NCBI RefSeq assembly: GCF_001685025.1
Contig: NZ_MAYU01000001.1
Span: 875,971 to 939,970, forward strand
Source of the DNA: Bacillus sp. FJAT-27225
GTDB taxonomy: Bacteria > Bacillota > Bacilli > Bacillales > Cytobacillaceae
DNA: 64,000 nucleotides
Reading direction: 5' to 3'
A program made the translations under genes and the position numbers. Under the pieces are notes generated by a model that saw nothing but the letters and a program-made list of their open reading frames with translations, did no database searches and was not told the origin of the DNA. This document shows, piece after piece, positions 57,723 through 64,000 of this stretch (the first letter of the stretch is position 1; every line of letters starts with the position of its first letter).

Positions 57723-58262
57723 ATGTTTTTATTTGATGTTGTTGTCCCTACGGTTAAAAAACTTAAGACCCAGACAGCAAACGTTCTGACCTTAATTAAT
57801 TTATCGCTTGGCGGCTTCGCAATTATTTCTACCCTACATGGGAACTTAAGACTGAGCCTTCTGCTGATTTTCATAGCAGCCCTTGCCGACCGCTTCGACG
57901 GAATGGTTGCAAGGAAATTCAACATCGAATCAGAACTTGGTAAACAATTGGATTCCATGAGTGATATTATATCATTTGGTGTTGCTCCTGCACTATTATT
58001 ATATCAAGGTATTTTGTTTGAACTTGGCGCGCCTGGAACTTTTTTCACTGTCTTTTTCATAGCATGCGGCGCATTCCGGCTCGCCCGTTTCAATATTACT
58101 GAGGGCAATGGCTATTTTACCGGACTTCCGATTACGGCTGCGGGCTGCCTTGTGACCTTGAGCTATCTAGCCATACCGTACTTGCCGCCGCAAATTTTCA
58201 TTATAACGATTATGATTCTATCATTTCTTATGGTTTCTACCTTCAGACTTCGAAAAGTTTAA
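57723..58262 (+). CDS. pssA: CDP-diacylglycerol-serine O-phosphatidyltransferase
   Basis: Membrane CDP-alcohol phosphatidyltransferase making phosphatidylserine. The signature D-G-x2-A-R-x8-G-x3-D-x3-D is visible from DGMVARKFN to KQLDSMSD (about 61-83). Five to six membrane segments follow one another (ILLIFIAALAD, FTVFFIACGAF, IFIITIMILSFLM). The ATG at 57723 follows AGGAG at 7 nt; a longer frame upstream is not supported. It is 179 aa. It is a partner of the divergent psd. Confidence 0.93.
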   Translation: MFLFDVVVPTVKKLKTQTANVLTLINLSLGGFAIISTLHGNLRLSLLLIFIAALADRFDGMVARKFNIESELGKQLDSMSDIISFGVAPALLLYQGILFELGAPGTFFTVFFIACGAFRLARFNITEGNGYFTGLPITAAGCLVTLSYLAIPYLPPQIFIITIMILSFLMVSTFRLRKV

Positions 58263-58286
58263 CTTATCTAACCATTCATTTTGTGC

Positions 58287-58323
58287 AAAAACCCCGGCAA
58301 GCTAAGTCACTGCCGGGGTTTTT
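58287..58323. terminator. Terminator between pssA and pepF
   Basis: AAAAACCCCGGCA and TGCCGGGGTTTTT form a perfect 13-bp stem, bidirectional, between convergent genes. Confidence 0.92.
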
Positions 58324-58334
58324 GCTGTTCGGTG

Positions 58335-60131
58335 TTACTGTTTTGTCAGCTCAAGAAATTCATTTATATCGTCCGTACATAGCTGCAGTGCGTCATACCA
58401 GAAATCTGCTTTGGTCAGGTCCGCTCCAAGATGCTTCATCGCCAGGTCTTCAACTGTCATCGAAGCAGTGTCCTTTAAGAGCGCAATGTATTTTTCCTCA
58501 AAACCGCTTCCTTCCTTTAAAGCCTGGGCATAGATTCCAAGTGAGAATAGGAATCCAAACGTATATGGGAAGTTATAGAATGGGACACCGGTAATAAAGA
58601 AATGAAGCTTTGAAGCCCAGAAAGATGGATGATAGGATTCCAGTGCACCTAGATAAGCCTCTTCCTGCGCTTTTTCCATAAGCTCGTTCAGGCGCGCTGC
58701 ACTTACGAAGCCAGCTTTCCTTTCTTCATAAAAGCTGGTCTCAAATATAAAGCGGGCATGGATGTTCATAAGCAAAGCAACGGATCGTTGAATCTTATCG
58801 TCAAGGAGTGCAAGTCTTTCTTCCTTAGAAGCCGCATTTTTCACTGCAGCATCGGAGACGATCATTTCCGCAAAGGTAGACGCTGTTTCTGCCACATTCA
58901 TCGCGTAATTCCTGTTTAACAGGTGAAGATTGCGCATCGCATACGTATGGAAGCCATGTCCCAGTTCGTGGGCAAGTGTTGAAATGTTGGACGGTGTGCC
59001 TGAATAGGTCATGAAAATCCGTGATTGCATAGCCTCCGGAAAGTATGTATGGAAGCCGCCTGGAGCTTTACCCGGCCGGTCTTCAGCTTCAATCCAATTA
59101 TTTTCAAAAGCATGTCTGCTAAATGACGTCATCTCTTCCCCAAACTTGGCAAACTGTTCAAGGATGAATTCGGCTCCTTCCTGGTATGAAACTTTTGTTT
59201 CAGTCGTTCCCAATGGGGCATCCAAATCGTACCAGCTTATCCTTTCCACACCCATAAGTTCAGCCCGGCGCTCCAAATAGTCCTTAAGCGGCTGCTTTGT
59301 TTCGGCGATTGCTCCCCACATTGCATCAAGAGTTTCCTTTTTCATTCTGTTTATATCAAGCGGTTCCTTCAGGAAATCGTCCCAACCTCTCAATTTATAG
59401 ACGTTTAGCCTAAAACCGGCAAGATGATTCAGGATTTTAGCAAAATAATCAGCATTTGCTGACCATGCGGCTTCCCACTCCTTAAATACTGCCTTTCGCA
59501 CTTCCCGATCAGGATTGGAAAACTGGTTGGCTGCCTGTCCAACTGAAAGAAGCTTTTCCTCGCCATCCTGGATAAACGGGATTTTGGTTTTACCGACTAC
59601 CATGTCATACATCTGGCTCCATGCGTGATAGCCATCGACTCCAAGTGCATTGACGACCGCTTCTTCTTCTTTTGACAGTTTCTCGGCAGCCCTTGTCCGC
59701 CGTTCGGTCAATACAAAGGCCAATTCCTTAAGCCTTTCATCCTTCATTAAGTTCTCCCAATCCTCTTCAGCAATATCTGCCAATTTCCCATCAAAAGCAC
59801 CAAGTGCTGTTTGGAAGGATGCACTTAAACCTGTTACCTTTGCCTGAAGTTCATATGCTTTTTTATCTTCGGTATTTTGGGCTTTTAAACAACTGATGAA
59901 TGCACCAGCCTGCCGAATTTTCTTTGAAGCTTCCTCAAATAAGGTAATGAATGATGCAAGTACCGGGGCGTCTTTTTCAACCTCTGAAAGTTGCCAGTTA
60001 CTCACCTGGCTATGAAATTGATTGATCGCACCTTCTGTTTCTGTTAAATGCAGTTCAAATTCCTTTGAGCCGCTTCCGCCTGGAAAAAATACATCCAAGT
60101 CCCAAACGTCTGAATATATTGTTGCTGCCAA
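58335..60131 (-). CDS. pepF: Oligoendopeptidase F (M3 family)
   Basis: Zinc metallopeptidase of the M3B family. The HExxH site is in LAHELGHGFHTYAM (about residue 387), with the third ligand region NVAETASTFAEMIV about 25 residues on. The N-terminal helical PepF domain covers about 110-180. At 598 aa the length is normal. No signal peptide is seen, so it is cytoplasmic. It is transcribed singly and is convergent with pssA. Confidence 0.95.
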   Translation of the reverse strand: MAATIYSDVWDLDVFFPGGSGSKEFELHLTETEGAINQFHSQVSNWQLSEVEKDAPVLASFITLFEEASKKIRQAGAFISCLKAQNTEDKKAYELQAKVTGLSASFQTALGAFDGKLADIAEEDWENLMKDERLKELAFVLTERRTRAAEKLSKEEEAVVNALGVDGYHAWSQMYDMVVGKTKIPFIQDGEEKLLSVGQAANQFSNPDREVRKAVFKEWEAAWSANADYFAKILNHLAGFRLNVYKLRGWDDFLKEPLDINRMKKETLDAMWGAIAETKQPLKDYLERRAELMGVERISWYDLDAPLGTTETKVSYQEGAEFILEQFAKFGEEMTSFSRHAFENNWIEAEDRPGKAPGGFHTYFPEAMQSRIFMTYSGTPSNISTLAHELGHGFHTYAMRNLHLLNRNYAMNVAETASTFAEMIVSDAAVKNAASKEERLALLDDKIQRSVALLMNIHARFIFETSFYEERKAGFVSAARLNELMEKAQEEAYLGALESYHPSFWASKLHFFITGVPFYNFPYTFGFLFSLGIYAQALKEGSGFEEKYIALLKDTASMTVEDLAMKHLGADLTKADFWYDALQLCTDDINEFLELTKQ

Positions 60132-60254
60132 ACTATTTCCCCCTGTTCTATCATTCAGGTAAGACCCGATAAAGTATGTACCTTTTAATTATAGATAAGT
60201 AATTAGAAGATTTCCATAAATCAGCAAAACACTTCTTTAACGGTGGAAGAAAAA

Positions 60255-60284
60255 TTGAAAGGGCCTCCAATTAGGATGGCCCAT
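60255..60284 (-). terminator. Weak terminator of the YjcZ-like gene
   Basis: GGGCC (60261-60265) pairs with GGCCC (60278-60282), followed by TTTCAATTTTT on the minus strand, just after the stop. Confidence 0.5.
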
Positions 60285-60288
60285 TGTT

Positions 60289-60444
60289 TCATCTGTAATA
60301 GCAGTTAAAAAACCACCAGCCCCCGAATAACAGAATGATAATAAACAGGATAATCAGGAGCGCATACCAAAAGCCAAAGCCGCCAGCACCTGCCCCATAT
60401 GAATAGCCATAGCTATACGGGCCCGGATAAGGATAACCGTACAT
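60289..60444 (-). CDS. YjcZ-like small membrane protein
   Basis: A 51-aa protein. The N-terminus is rich in Tyr, Gly and Pro (MYGYPYPGPYSYGYSYGAGAG), followed by one membrane helix (FWYALLIILFIIILLFGGWWFF) and a short CYYR tail. This architecture is that of the small YjcZ family, often made during sporulation. The ATG at 60444 is preceded by AAAGGGGTGA; an upstream in-frame ATG (60522) is unlikely. Precise role unknown. Confidence 0.75.
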   Translation of the reverse strand: MYGYPYPGPYSYGYSYGAGAGGFGFWYALLIILFIIILLFGGWWFFNCYYR

Positions 60445-60601
60445 GTTTTCACCCCTTTCCCTTACTACAGGGTATGTACCTATCTCAAAGGTGCATGGGC
60501 GAATAAAAAAATAATTATGCATAAATTTGATTCTCTAGAAAATTCATTTTATAGCACTTTATCAACGTTTGGGGAGTCGGCTATATTATAAATGGACAGG
60601 A

Positions 60602-60631
60602 AAAGAGCAGCTGCCTAGTCAGCTGCTCTTT
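60602..60631 (-). terminator. Terminator of sigK
   Basis: AAGAGCAGCTG and CAGCTGCTCTT form a perfect 11-bp stem with a 6-nt loop, overlapping the sigK stop; TTTTCC follows on the minus strand. Confidence 0.8.
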
Positions 60632-61344
60632 CCCTTTTTTCGTTTCTCCTTTTCCGCGCGATAAAATTCATGGAACATTTTCATTAAGGCTCTTTTTTCA
60701 ATCCTTGATACATAGCTTCTTGAAATCCCCAGCTCCTTTGCTATTTCCCGCTGTGTCTTTTCTTTTTGGAGGTCAAGCCCAAACCTGCCAACGATCACTT
60801 CTTTTTCCCGGGCATCCAGCACCCCGATATACTTCTTGATTTTTTCAAGTTCCATATTTAATTGGATTGTATCAATAACATCCTCGGATTCAGATTTAAG
60901 AACATCAATCAGGGAAATTTCATTGCCTTCCTTATCCTGGCCAATGGGATCATGAAGAGAAACATCCTTTTTTGTCTTTTTAAGAGCTCTTAAATGCATG
61001 AGTATTTCATTTTCTATGCAACGTGCTGCATAGGTAGCGAGCTTCGTACCCTTTCCATCCGAATAACTTTCAATCGCCTTAATGAGGCCAATTGTACCAA
61101 TGCTGATTAAATCTTCCGCATCCTCCCCGGTATTTTCAAATTTCTTTACAATGTGGGCGACAAGCCGGAGGTTGTGTTCAATAAGAAGATTACGGGCATT
61201 TGCATCGCCCGCAGCCATGAGCTTGAGGTACTTTTTTTCATCTGCGGATGACAAGGGCTGAGGAAAAGCATTATTTTTAACATAAGAAACAAGAAAGAGG
61301 ATTTCTTTTACCATGTAACCAAGTGCGGCCAATATACTGGACAT
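60619..61344 (-). CDS. sigK: Sporulation sigma factor SigK (pro-sigma-K)
   Basis: Late mother-cell sigma factor. The hydrophobic pro-peptide (about 1-20, [20 protein letters not shown]) precedes regions 2 and 4 ([26 protein letters not shown] in parts; [22 protein letters not shown]). The gene is one continuous frame of 241 codons, not split by a skin-type element as in B. subtilis. The GGGGG box lies 8 nt before the ATG. Processing by SpoIVFB is expected from the pro-sequence. Confidence 0.95.
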   Translation of the reverse strand: MSSILAALGYMVKEILFLVSYVKNNAFPQPLSSADEKKYLKLMAAGDANARNLLIEHNLRLVAHIVKKFENTGEDAEDLISIGTIGLIKAIESYSDGKGTKLATYAARCIENEILMHLRALKKTKKDVSLHDPIGQDKEGNEISLIDVLKSESEDVIDTIQLNMELEKIKKYIGVLDAREKEVIVGRFGLDLQKEKTQREIAKELGISRSYVSRIEKRALMKMFHEFYRAEKEKRKKGKSS

Positions 61345-61637
61345 ACATTTTACCCCCGCTTTCTGTTCAGCATGTGTTATAACTAATCTCTATGTATAAA
61401 AAGAAACGTTCGTGTCTGTCCTATATAAATTTCCGTTATTTGCTAAAAGGGATAAAAGTTGGAGGGGAGAGCGAATTTGCACAAAATTGTAAACGCGAAG
61501 GTCACCTAGCCAGGTTAGTAGGGACTTTGTCAGGAAATTCTCCATAGAGAATACATGGGAATGCATCGTTTCGGACTAATAGACTTTCAGGCAGACGAGG
61601 GGTAAAATAGGAGAAAAAGAAGCGTAAGGGGATTTCA

Positions 61638-61799
61638 ATGCCAGAAAAAGTTGTGTTGGTGCTTGTTCTTTTTATGGTTGTCCTTGCCCTCGCTGCCCAA
61701 ATCATCTTCGGTGATTTATCCACAAAGACTGGTTTGGCTGGGGCAGGAGCCATTTTACTAATCGTCCTTCTTTGGTTTAAACCAAACAGAAGGAGTTAA
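61638..61799 (+). CDS. Small two-helix membrane protein, unknown
   Basis: A 53-codon frame with a good ribosome site (AAGGGGA, 5 nt). The protein is MPEKVVLVLVLFMVVLALAA, then QIIFGDLSTKTGLAG, then AGAILLIVLLWFKPNRRS, i.e. two hydrophobic helices with a polar turn and a positive tail. I do not recognise the family. It is divergent from sigK and lies before a family A repeat. Good ribosome site and composition make it probably real. Confidence 0.65.
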   Translation: MPEKVVLVLVLFMVVLALAAQIIFGDLSTKTGLAGAGAILLIVLLWFKPNRRS

Positions 61800-61811
61800 A
61801 AGTTTCTCCAT

Positions 61812-62032
61812 AAGGCTGTTTTCTAAAAGAATGTTGCTTTTTGTAATAGTTGATTTGCGCTCCAGGCTGCTCGCTTTCCGCGGGGCGTGCGGTGAGCCTC
61901 CTCGACGCTAAAGCGTCTGTGGGGTCTCACCTGTCCCGCTTGTCCCGCAGGAGTCTCGCACCTTCCGCTCCAATCAACTAGATATCATACTATGGTTTTT
62001 CTAATATCAACAAAGTTTGCGAAAACAGCCTT
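61812..62032. repeat. Family A inverted-repeat element, copy 3
   Basis: A shorter copy with clean ends: AAGGCTGTTTTC (61812-61823) and its exact complement GAAAACAGCCTT (62021-62032). The core is 61849-61978. It lacks the ~60-bp module and the nested family B element seen in copy 1. 221 bp in total, no gene. Confidence 0.85.
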
Positions 62033-62043
62033 CCATAAACAAG

Positions 62044-62077
62044 AAAAAGCATCAGCCCCAAATGGGTTGATGCTTTT
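62044..62077 (-). terminator. Terminator of the 26-aa gene
   Basis: AAAAGCATCAGCCC pairs with GGGTTGATGCTTTT around a short loop, T-run on the minus strand. Confidence 0.8.
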
Positions 62078-62081
62078 CAAG

Positions 62082-62162
62082 TTAATCTTCTACGCTCACT
62101 TCAGCTGCAATTACGCAGCCAATAACACCCGTAACAATTAACGCCATAACCATTAAGAACAT
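62082..62162 (-). CDS. 26-aa hydrophobic peptide, unknown
   Basis: A tiny frame with AAGGGG 8 nt before the ATG and a strong terminator 5 bp after the stop. The peptide is MFLMVMALIVTGVIGCVIAA followed by EVSVED, i.e. one membrane helix and an acidic tail. The ribosome site, terminator and clean hydrophobic composition suggest a real small membrane protein. I do not recognise a family. Confidence 0.6.
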   Translation of the reverse strand: MFLMVMALIVTGVIGCVIAAEVSVED

Positions 62163-62370
62163 TTCCAGCACCCCTTGTACTTAACATTCTAATAATTATT
62201 ATAGTATAAATGGTGCCGACCATTCAATAAGGATACATATGACTGGAATGGACTATTTTGTTCGCTTCACTTAAAGAGAATCTTCAAACAGTAGCGACTT
62301 TCCACTGATTGTTAGTCCCGTTCTACTGCAGCTAACTCGCCAAATTACGGCGACCAAGCGGCACTACGAA
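62163..62370. other. Region without gene, left of family C copy 2
   Basis: No coding frame with a ribosome site is visible on either strand. It has a TATAGTATAA-like AT stretch (62200-62211) that may serve as promoter for the 26-aa gene, and an otherwise featureless sequence leading to the hairpin element. Confidence 0.35.
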
Positions 62371-62419
62371 CCCGATTGGTTCAACTATGCCGCTGAAAAG
62401 CACAGTGGCAAGTTTCACT
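62371..62419. repeat. Dispersed hairpin element (family C), copy 2
   Basis: CCCGATTGGTTCAACTA, stem TGCCGCTG/CAGTGGCA, then AAGTTTCACT. The flanks equal those of copy 1 (50986), but the stem bases differ while pairing is kept. Confidence 0.65.
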
Positions 62420-62435
62420 GTATCTCACCAACCAG

Positions 62436-62520
62436 GCATTTACGGGCAGTTATTCCTGACTTATCTTTTTTCCTTATACTTTTTAGTCTCGATATGGGGA
62501 ATCTTACTGCCCGTTAATGC
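62436..62520. repeat. Inverted repeat, arms about 20 bp
   Basis: GCATTTACGGGCAGTTATTCC (62436-62456, given in one arm) and GGAATCTTACTGCCCGT (62498-62514) then TAATGC pair imperfectly across a 41-bp AT-rich spacer. It could be a small insertion element with no gene. Confidence 0.55.
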
Positions 62521-62580
62521 GGGGAAAAACGTTAACAAGAAACAATGCAAAGGCATGCTGCCCCTCCCTTCCGAGGCTGA

Positions 62581-62640
62581 TTATGTCGTATCTTTCTTAA
62601 TACAAAGGCAACCTCTACTATTCTGAATCAATAACCACAT
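62581..62640 (-). CDS. Possible 19-aa peptide
   Basis: ATG at 62640 with a strong ribosome site (AAAGGTGGAG, 6 nt) and a 19-codon frame (MWLLIQNSRGCLCIKKDTT). It lies 38 bp after the first YrzI gene on the same strand. Very short, so it may be a decayed YrzI copy or a leader peptide; only the ribosome site supports it. Confidence 0.3.
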   Translation of the reverse strand: MWLLIQNSRGCLCIKKDTT

Positions 62641-62678
62641 GTGAATCTCCACCTTTCATTATTTTTAAAAAATAAACA

Positions 62679-62819
62679 TTAAAATGGCCTGTAATAATTG
62701 AACCTCAGGTTTTTATCCTTTTCAGTAATTTGCCTGGTTTGCACCAATGAAATTAATTCTTCCGGGTTATATTCCCTGAGCTTGATTGTAATTGTCAAAA
62801 AGAAAATATGAAGAGTCAT
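62679..62819 (-). CDS. YrzI family small protein, copy 2
   Basis: A 46-aa protein: MTLHIFFLTITIKLREYNPEE, then a polar middle and the ending NYYRPF. It is a paralogue of the gene at 62838-62978 (same length, same MTL-x-IFF-x-T-x-TIK start, same YRPF end). Both match the small Bacillus YrzI family from memory. An AAAGGTGGTGAA box precedes the ATG. Function unknown. Confidence 0.8.
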   Translation of the reverse strand: MTLHIFFLTITIKLREYNPEELISLVQTRQITEKDKNLRFNYYRPF

Positions 62820-62837
62820 TGCTTTCACCACCTTTAA

Positions 62838-62978
62838 TTAAAACGGGCGGTACATTGAAAATTGACGATCTTTGTTTTCCTCGGTAATTTTCGATATCTG
62901 CTCCCGTTTAATGATTTCTTCTGGGTCCATTTGGCGTCGTTTGATCGTAACCGTAATAAAGAAAATATTCAGTGTCAT
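62838..62978 (-). CDS. YrzI family small protein, copy 1
   Basis: A 46-aa protein: MTLNIFFITVTIKRRQMDPEE, a charged middle and the ending FSMYRPF. An ideal ribosome site (AAGGAGGTGA) precedes the ATG. It is tandem with the paralogue 18 bp downstream. Matches the YrzI family start MTLN-x-FF. Preceded by two terminator-like hairpins, so expression may depend on read-through. Confidence 0.82.
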   Translation of the reverse strand: MTLNIFFITVTIKRRQMDPEEIIKREQISKITEENKDRQFSMYRPF

Positions 62979-63022
62979 TACTTATCACCTCCTTAAAAAA
63001 ATCGATATCCTTCATTAGGCAC

Positions 63023-63053
63023 AAAAAGGCCGCAAGAAGGTATCTCCTGCGGC
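63023..63053 (-). terminator. Terminator-like hairpin T2 upstream of yrzI genes
   Basis: GCCGCA (63029-63034) pairs with TGCGGC (63048-63053), followed by CTTTTTG on the minus strand. It is a diverged copy of the hairpin at 63115-63145. Confidence 0.7.
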
Positions 63054-63114
63054 TTACCACAGCCACTCAAGGCTCCATTAAGGAACCATGACAGCTGTTG
63101 GCTTATTAAGGCAT

Positions 63115-63145
63115 AAAAAAGCCGCAGGCATAGTTCTCCTGCGGC
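63115..63145 (-). terminator. Terminator-like hairpin T1 upstream of yrzI genes
   Basis: GCCGCAGG (63121-63128) pairs with CCTGCGGC (63138-63145), followed by TTTTTT on the minus strand. It shares the surrounding sequence (TTTTATGCC vs TTTTGTGCC) with T2. Confidence 0.8.
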
Positions 63146-63175
63146 TTAGACATGGCAATTGTAACTTAAAAATTT

Positions 63176-63253
63176 TTAAGCAATCCATTCCCCGAAGGCA
63201 GAACATGTATTAAGTTTGTATTGATTTTTTAACCATGCATAATTGATGAACAT
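63176..63253 (-). CDS. Possible 25-aa peptide
   Basis: ATG at 63253 with an excellent ribosome site (AAAGGAGG, 7 nt) and a 25-codon frame, MFINYAWLKNQYKLNTCSAF ending GEWIA. It is followed by hairpin T1. It could be a leader peptide or an independent small protein. No family recognised; only the ribosome site and terminator support it. Confidence 0.5.
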   Translation of the reverse strand: MFINYAWLKNQYKLNTCSAFGEWIA

Positions 63254-63376
63254 GATAATGCCTCCTTTCAGGAATTTTTAACTAACTACGGTAATTATAT
63301 CCACCTATCAGAGGTTTGTAAACCCCTATTTAGTAAAAAATTCTTTTATTACCTTTTTATGGACGAGTTTTGAATA

Positions 63377-63402
63377 CAAAAAAAACGTCCTTATGGACGT
63401 TT
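63377..63402 (-). terminator. Terminator of yrhC
   Basis: AAACGTCC and GGACGTTT pair around TTAT, followed by TTTTT on the minus strand. Confidence 0.85.
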
Positions 63403-63411
63403 GTATCGTAT

Positions 63412-63666
63412 CTATATAAAGTAGTCTTCTCCATCTTCATGCTCCATCAGCATATTCCTGTATTCCTTGGATTTAAGAAAGAATAGAATGGAAGCCGCAA
63501 GAAAAACAAGGGCAGCCACTGACATACCAGCGACATCAAATTCACTCAAAACTCGCTCAGTAGGCAGGATTGTGCCTAGATAGAAGAATGATCCGACAGC
63601 TAATAGAACAATTCCAAACCATTTAGTGTCATTCATCTTTTCAAAAAGGTCTCTTGCCTTATTCAT
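63412..63666 (-). CDS. yrhC: YrhC family membrane protein
   Basis: A small protein with two membrane helices (FGIVLLAVGSFFYLGTIL and VAGMSVAALVFLAASILFF, each quoted in part) joined by a short extracellular loop, with an acidic C-terminal tail. It fits YrhC, which lies beside the mccA-mccB genes in B. subtilis. The start among clustered GTG/ATG codons is ambiguous; the ATG at 63666 has the best spacing from AGGTGA. About 84 aa. Function unknown. Confidence 0.8.
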   Translation of the reverse strand: MNKARDLFEKMNDTKWFGIVLLAVGSFFYLGTILPTERVLSEFDVAGMSVAALVFLAASILFFLKSKEYRNMLMEHEDGEDYFI

Positions 63667-63810
63667 CATTCTCACCTGCTTTTCTAGTATGCTACTAAAC
63701 TAATTTAGCATATTTTATTAGGTTTTGAACGATGTAATTATTAACATTATGGGAACATTGTTTACCTGTTAGCTTCTTTTACCAAAGTAAGCGGAAACAA
63801 AGTCCTGTAA

Positions 63811-63837
63811 AATAAAGCGCCGGAGGAATCCGGCGCC
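63811..63837 (-). terminator. Terminator of the mccB-like gene
   Basis: GCGCCGGA (63817-63824) pairs with TCCGGCGC (63829-63836), followed by TTTATTTT on the minus strand, 8 bp after the stop. Confidence 0.9.
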
Positions 63838-63844
63838 ATCACTT

Positions 63845-64000
<156 letters not shown>

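Noticed and set aside
62387-62626. 79-codon plus-strand frame starting in family C copy 2
   Set aside because: No ribosome site, starts in the hairpin element and crosses the inverted repeat.

Overview
The window is chromosomal DNA from an endospore-forming member of the Bacillaceae (Bacillus/Mesobacillus-like). The evidence is the gene order, which follows the Bacillus subtilis yqf-yqe region almost gene for gene, together with sporulation genes (sigK, spoIIP, gpr, yqfC, yqfD, sda), the competence operon comEA-EB-EC with comER, a CIRCE-controlled hrcA-grpE-dnaK-dnaJ operon and a glycine T-box. Names and roles come from recognising conserved motifs and from remembered B. subtilis homologues; no database search was run.

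Layout. 1-8.4 kb: DUF2624 gene end, nfo, cshB, yqfQ/vrrA-like, ispH, yqfO, trmK, cccA and an extra acyl-CoA dehydrogenase. 9-14.4 kb: the macromolecular synthesis operon yqxD-dnaG-sigA, then ccpN-ppsR. 14.4-24.9 kb: single-chain glycyl-tRNA synthetase with a T-box leader, recO, yqzL, era, dgkA, ybeY, pgpH, phoH, yqfD, yqfC. 24.5-28.6 kb: a yqfB-position gene, floA, short nfeD, yqeY, rpsU, yqeW. 29-45.3 kb: mtaB, rsmE, prmA, dnaJ, dnaK, grpE, hrcA, hemW, lepA, yqxA, spoIIP, gpr, rpsT, holA. 45.7-50.9 kb: yqzM, an IS605-like remnant, comEC, comEB, comEA, comER. 51-56.7 kb: yqeM, rsfS, yqeK, nadD, yqeI, aroE, yqeH, yqeG and sda with DnaA boxes. 56.8-64 kb: psd, pssA, pepF, a YjcZ-like peptide, uninterrupted sigK, several very small genes, two YrzI-family genes, yrhC and the end of an mccB-like gene.

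Most genes are core information-processing genes: replication, transcription, RNA modification, ribosome assembly and protein folding. Sporulation and competence genes are placed among them. Many adjacent genes overlap by 4 bp, indicating translationally coupled operons.

The unusual material lies between genes. There are three copies of a GC-rich inverted-repeat element (family A), one with a second element (family B) inserted inside it; a 52-bp tandem palindromic repeat after rpsT; four short palindromes after yqeW; and a hairpin whose stem differs between two copies while its flanks are conserved. Next to comEC lies a roughly 400-bp IS200/IS605 (TnpB)-type remnant that seems to keep a promoter, a structured omega-RNA-like transcript and the right end, but no transposase. 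A cluster of 19-46 codon genes with strong ribosome binding sites and duplicated terminator hairpins lies near the right edge. Two conserved genes (yqeY, ccpN) appear to use non-standard start codons, CTG and ATA.
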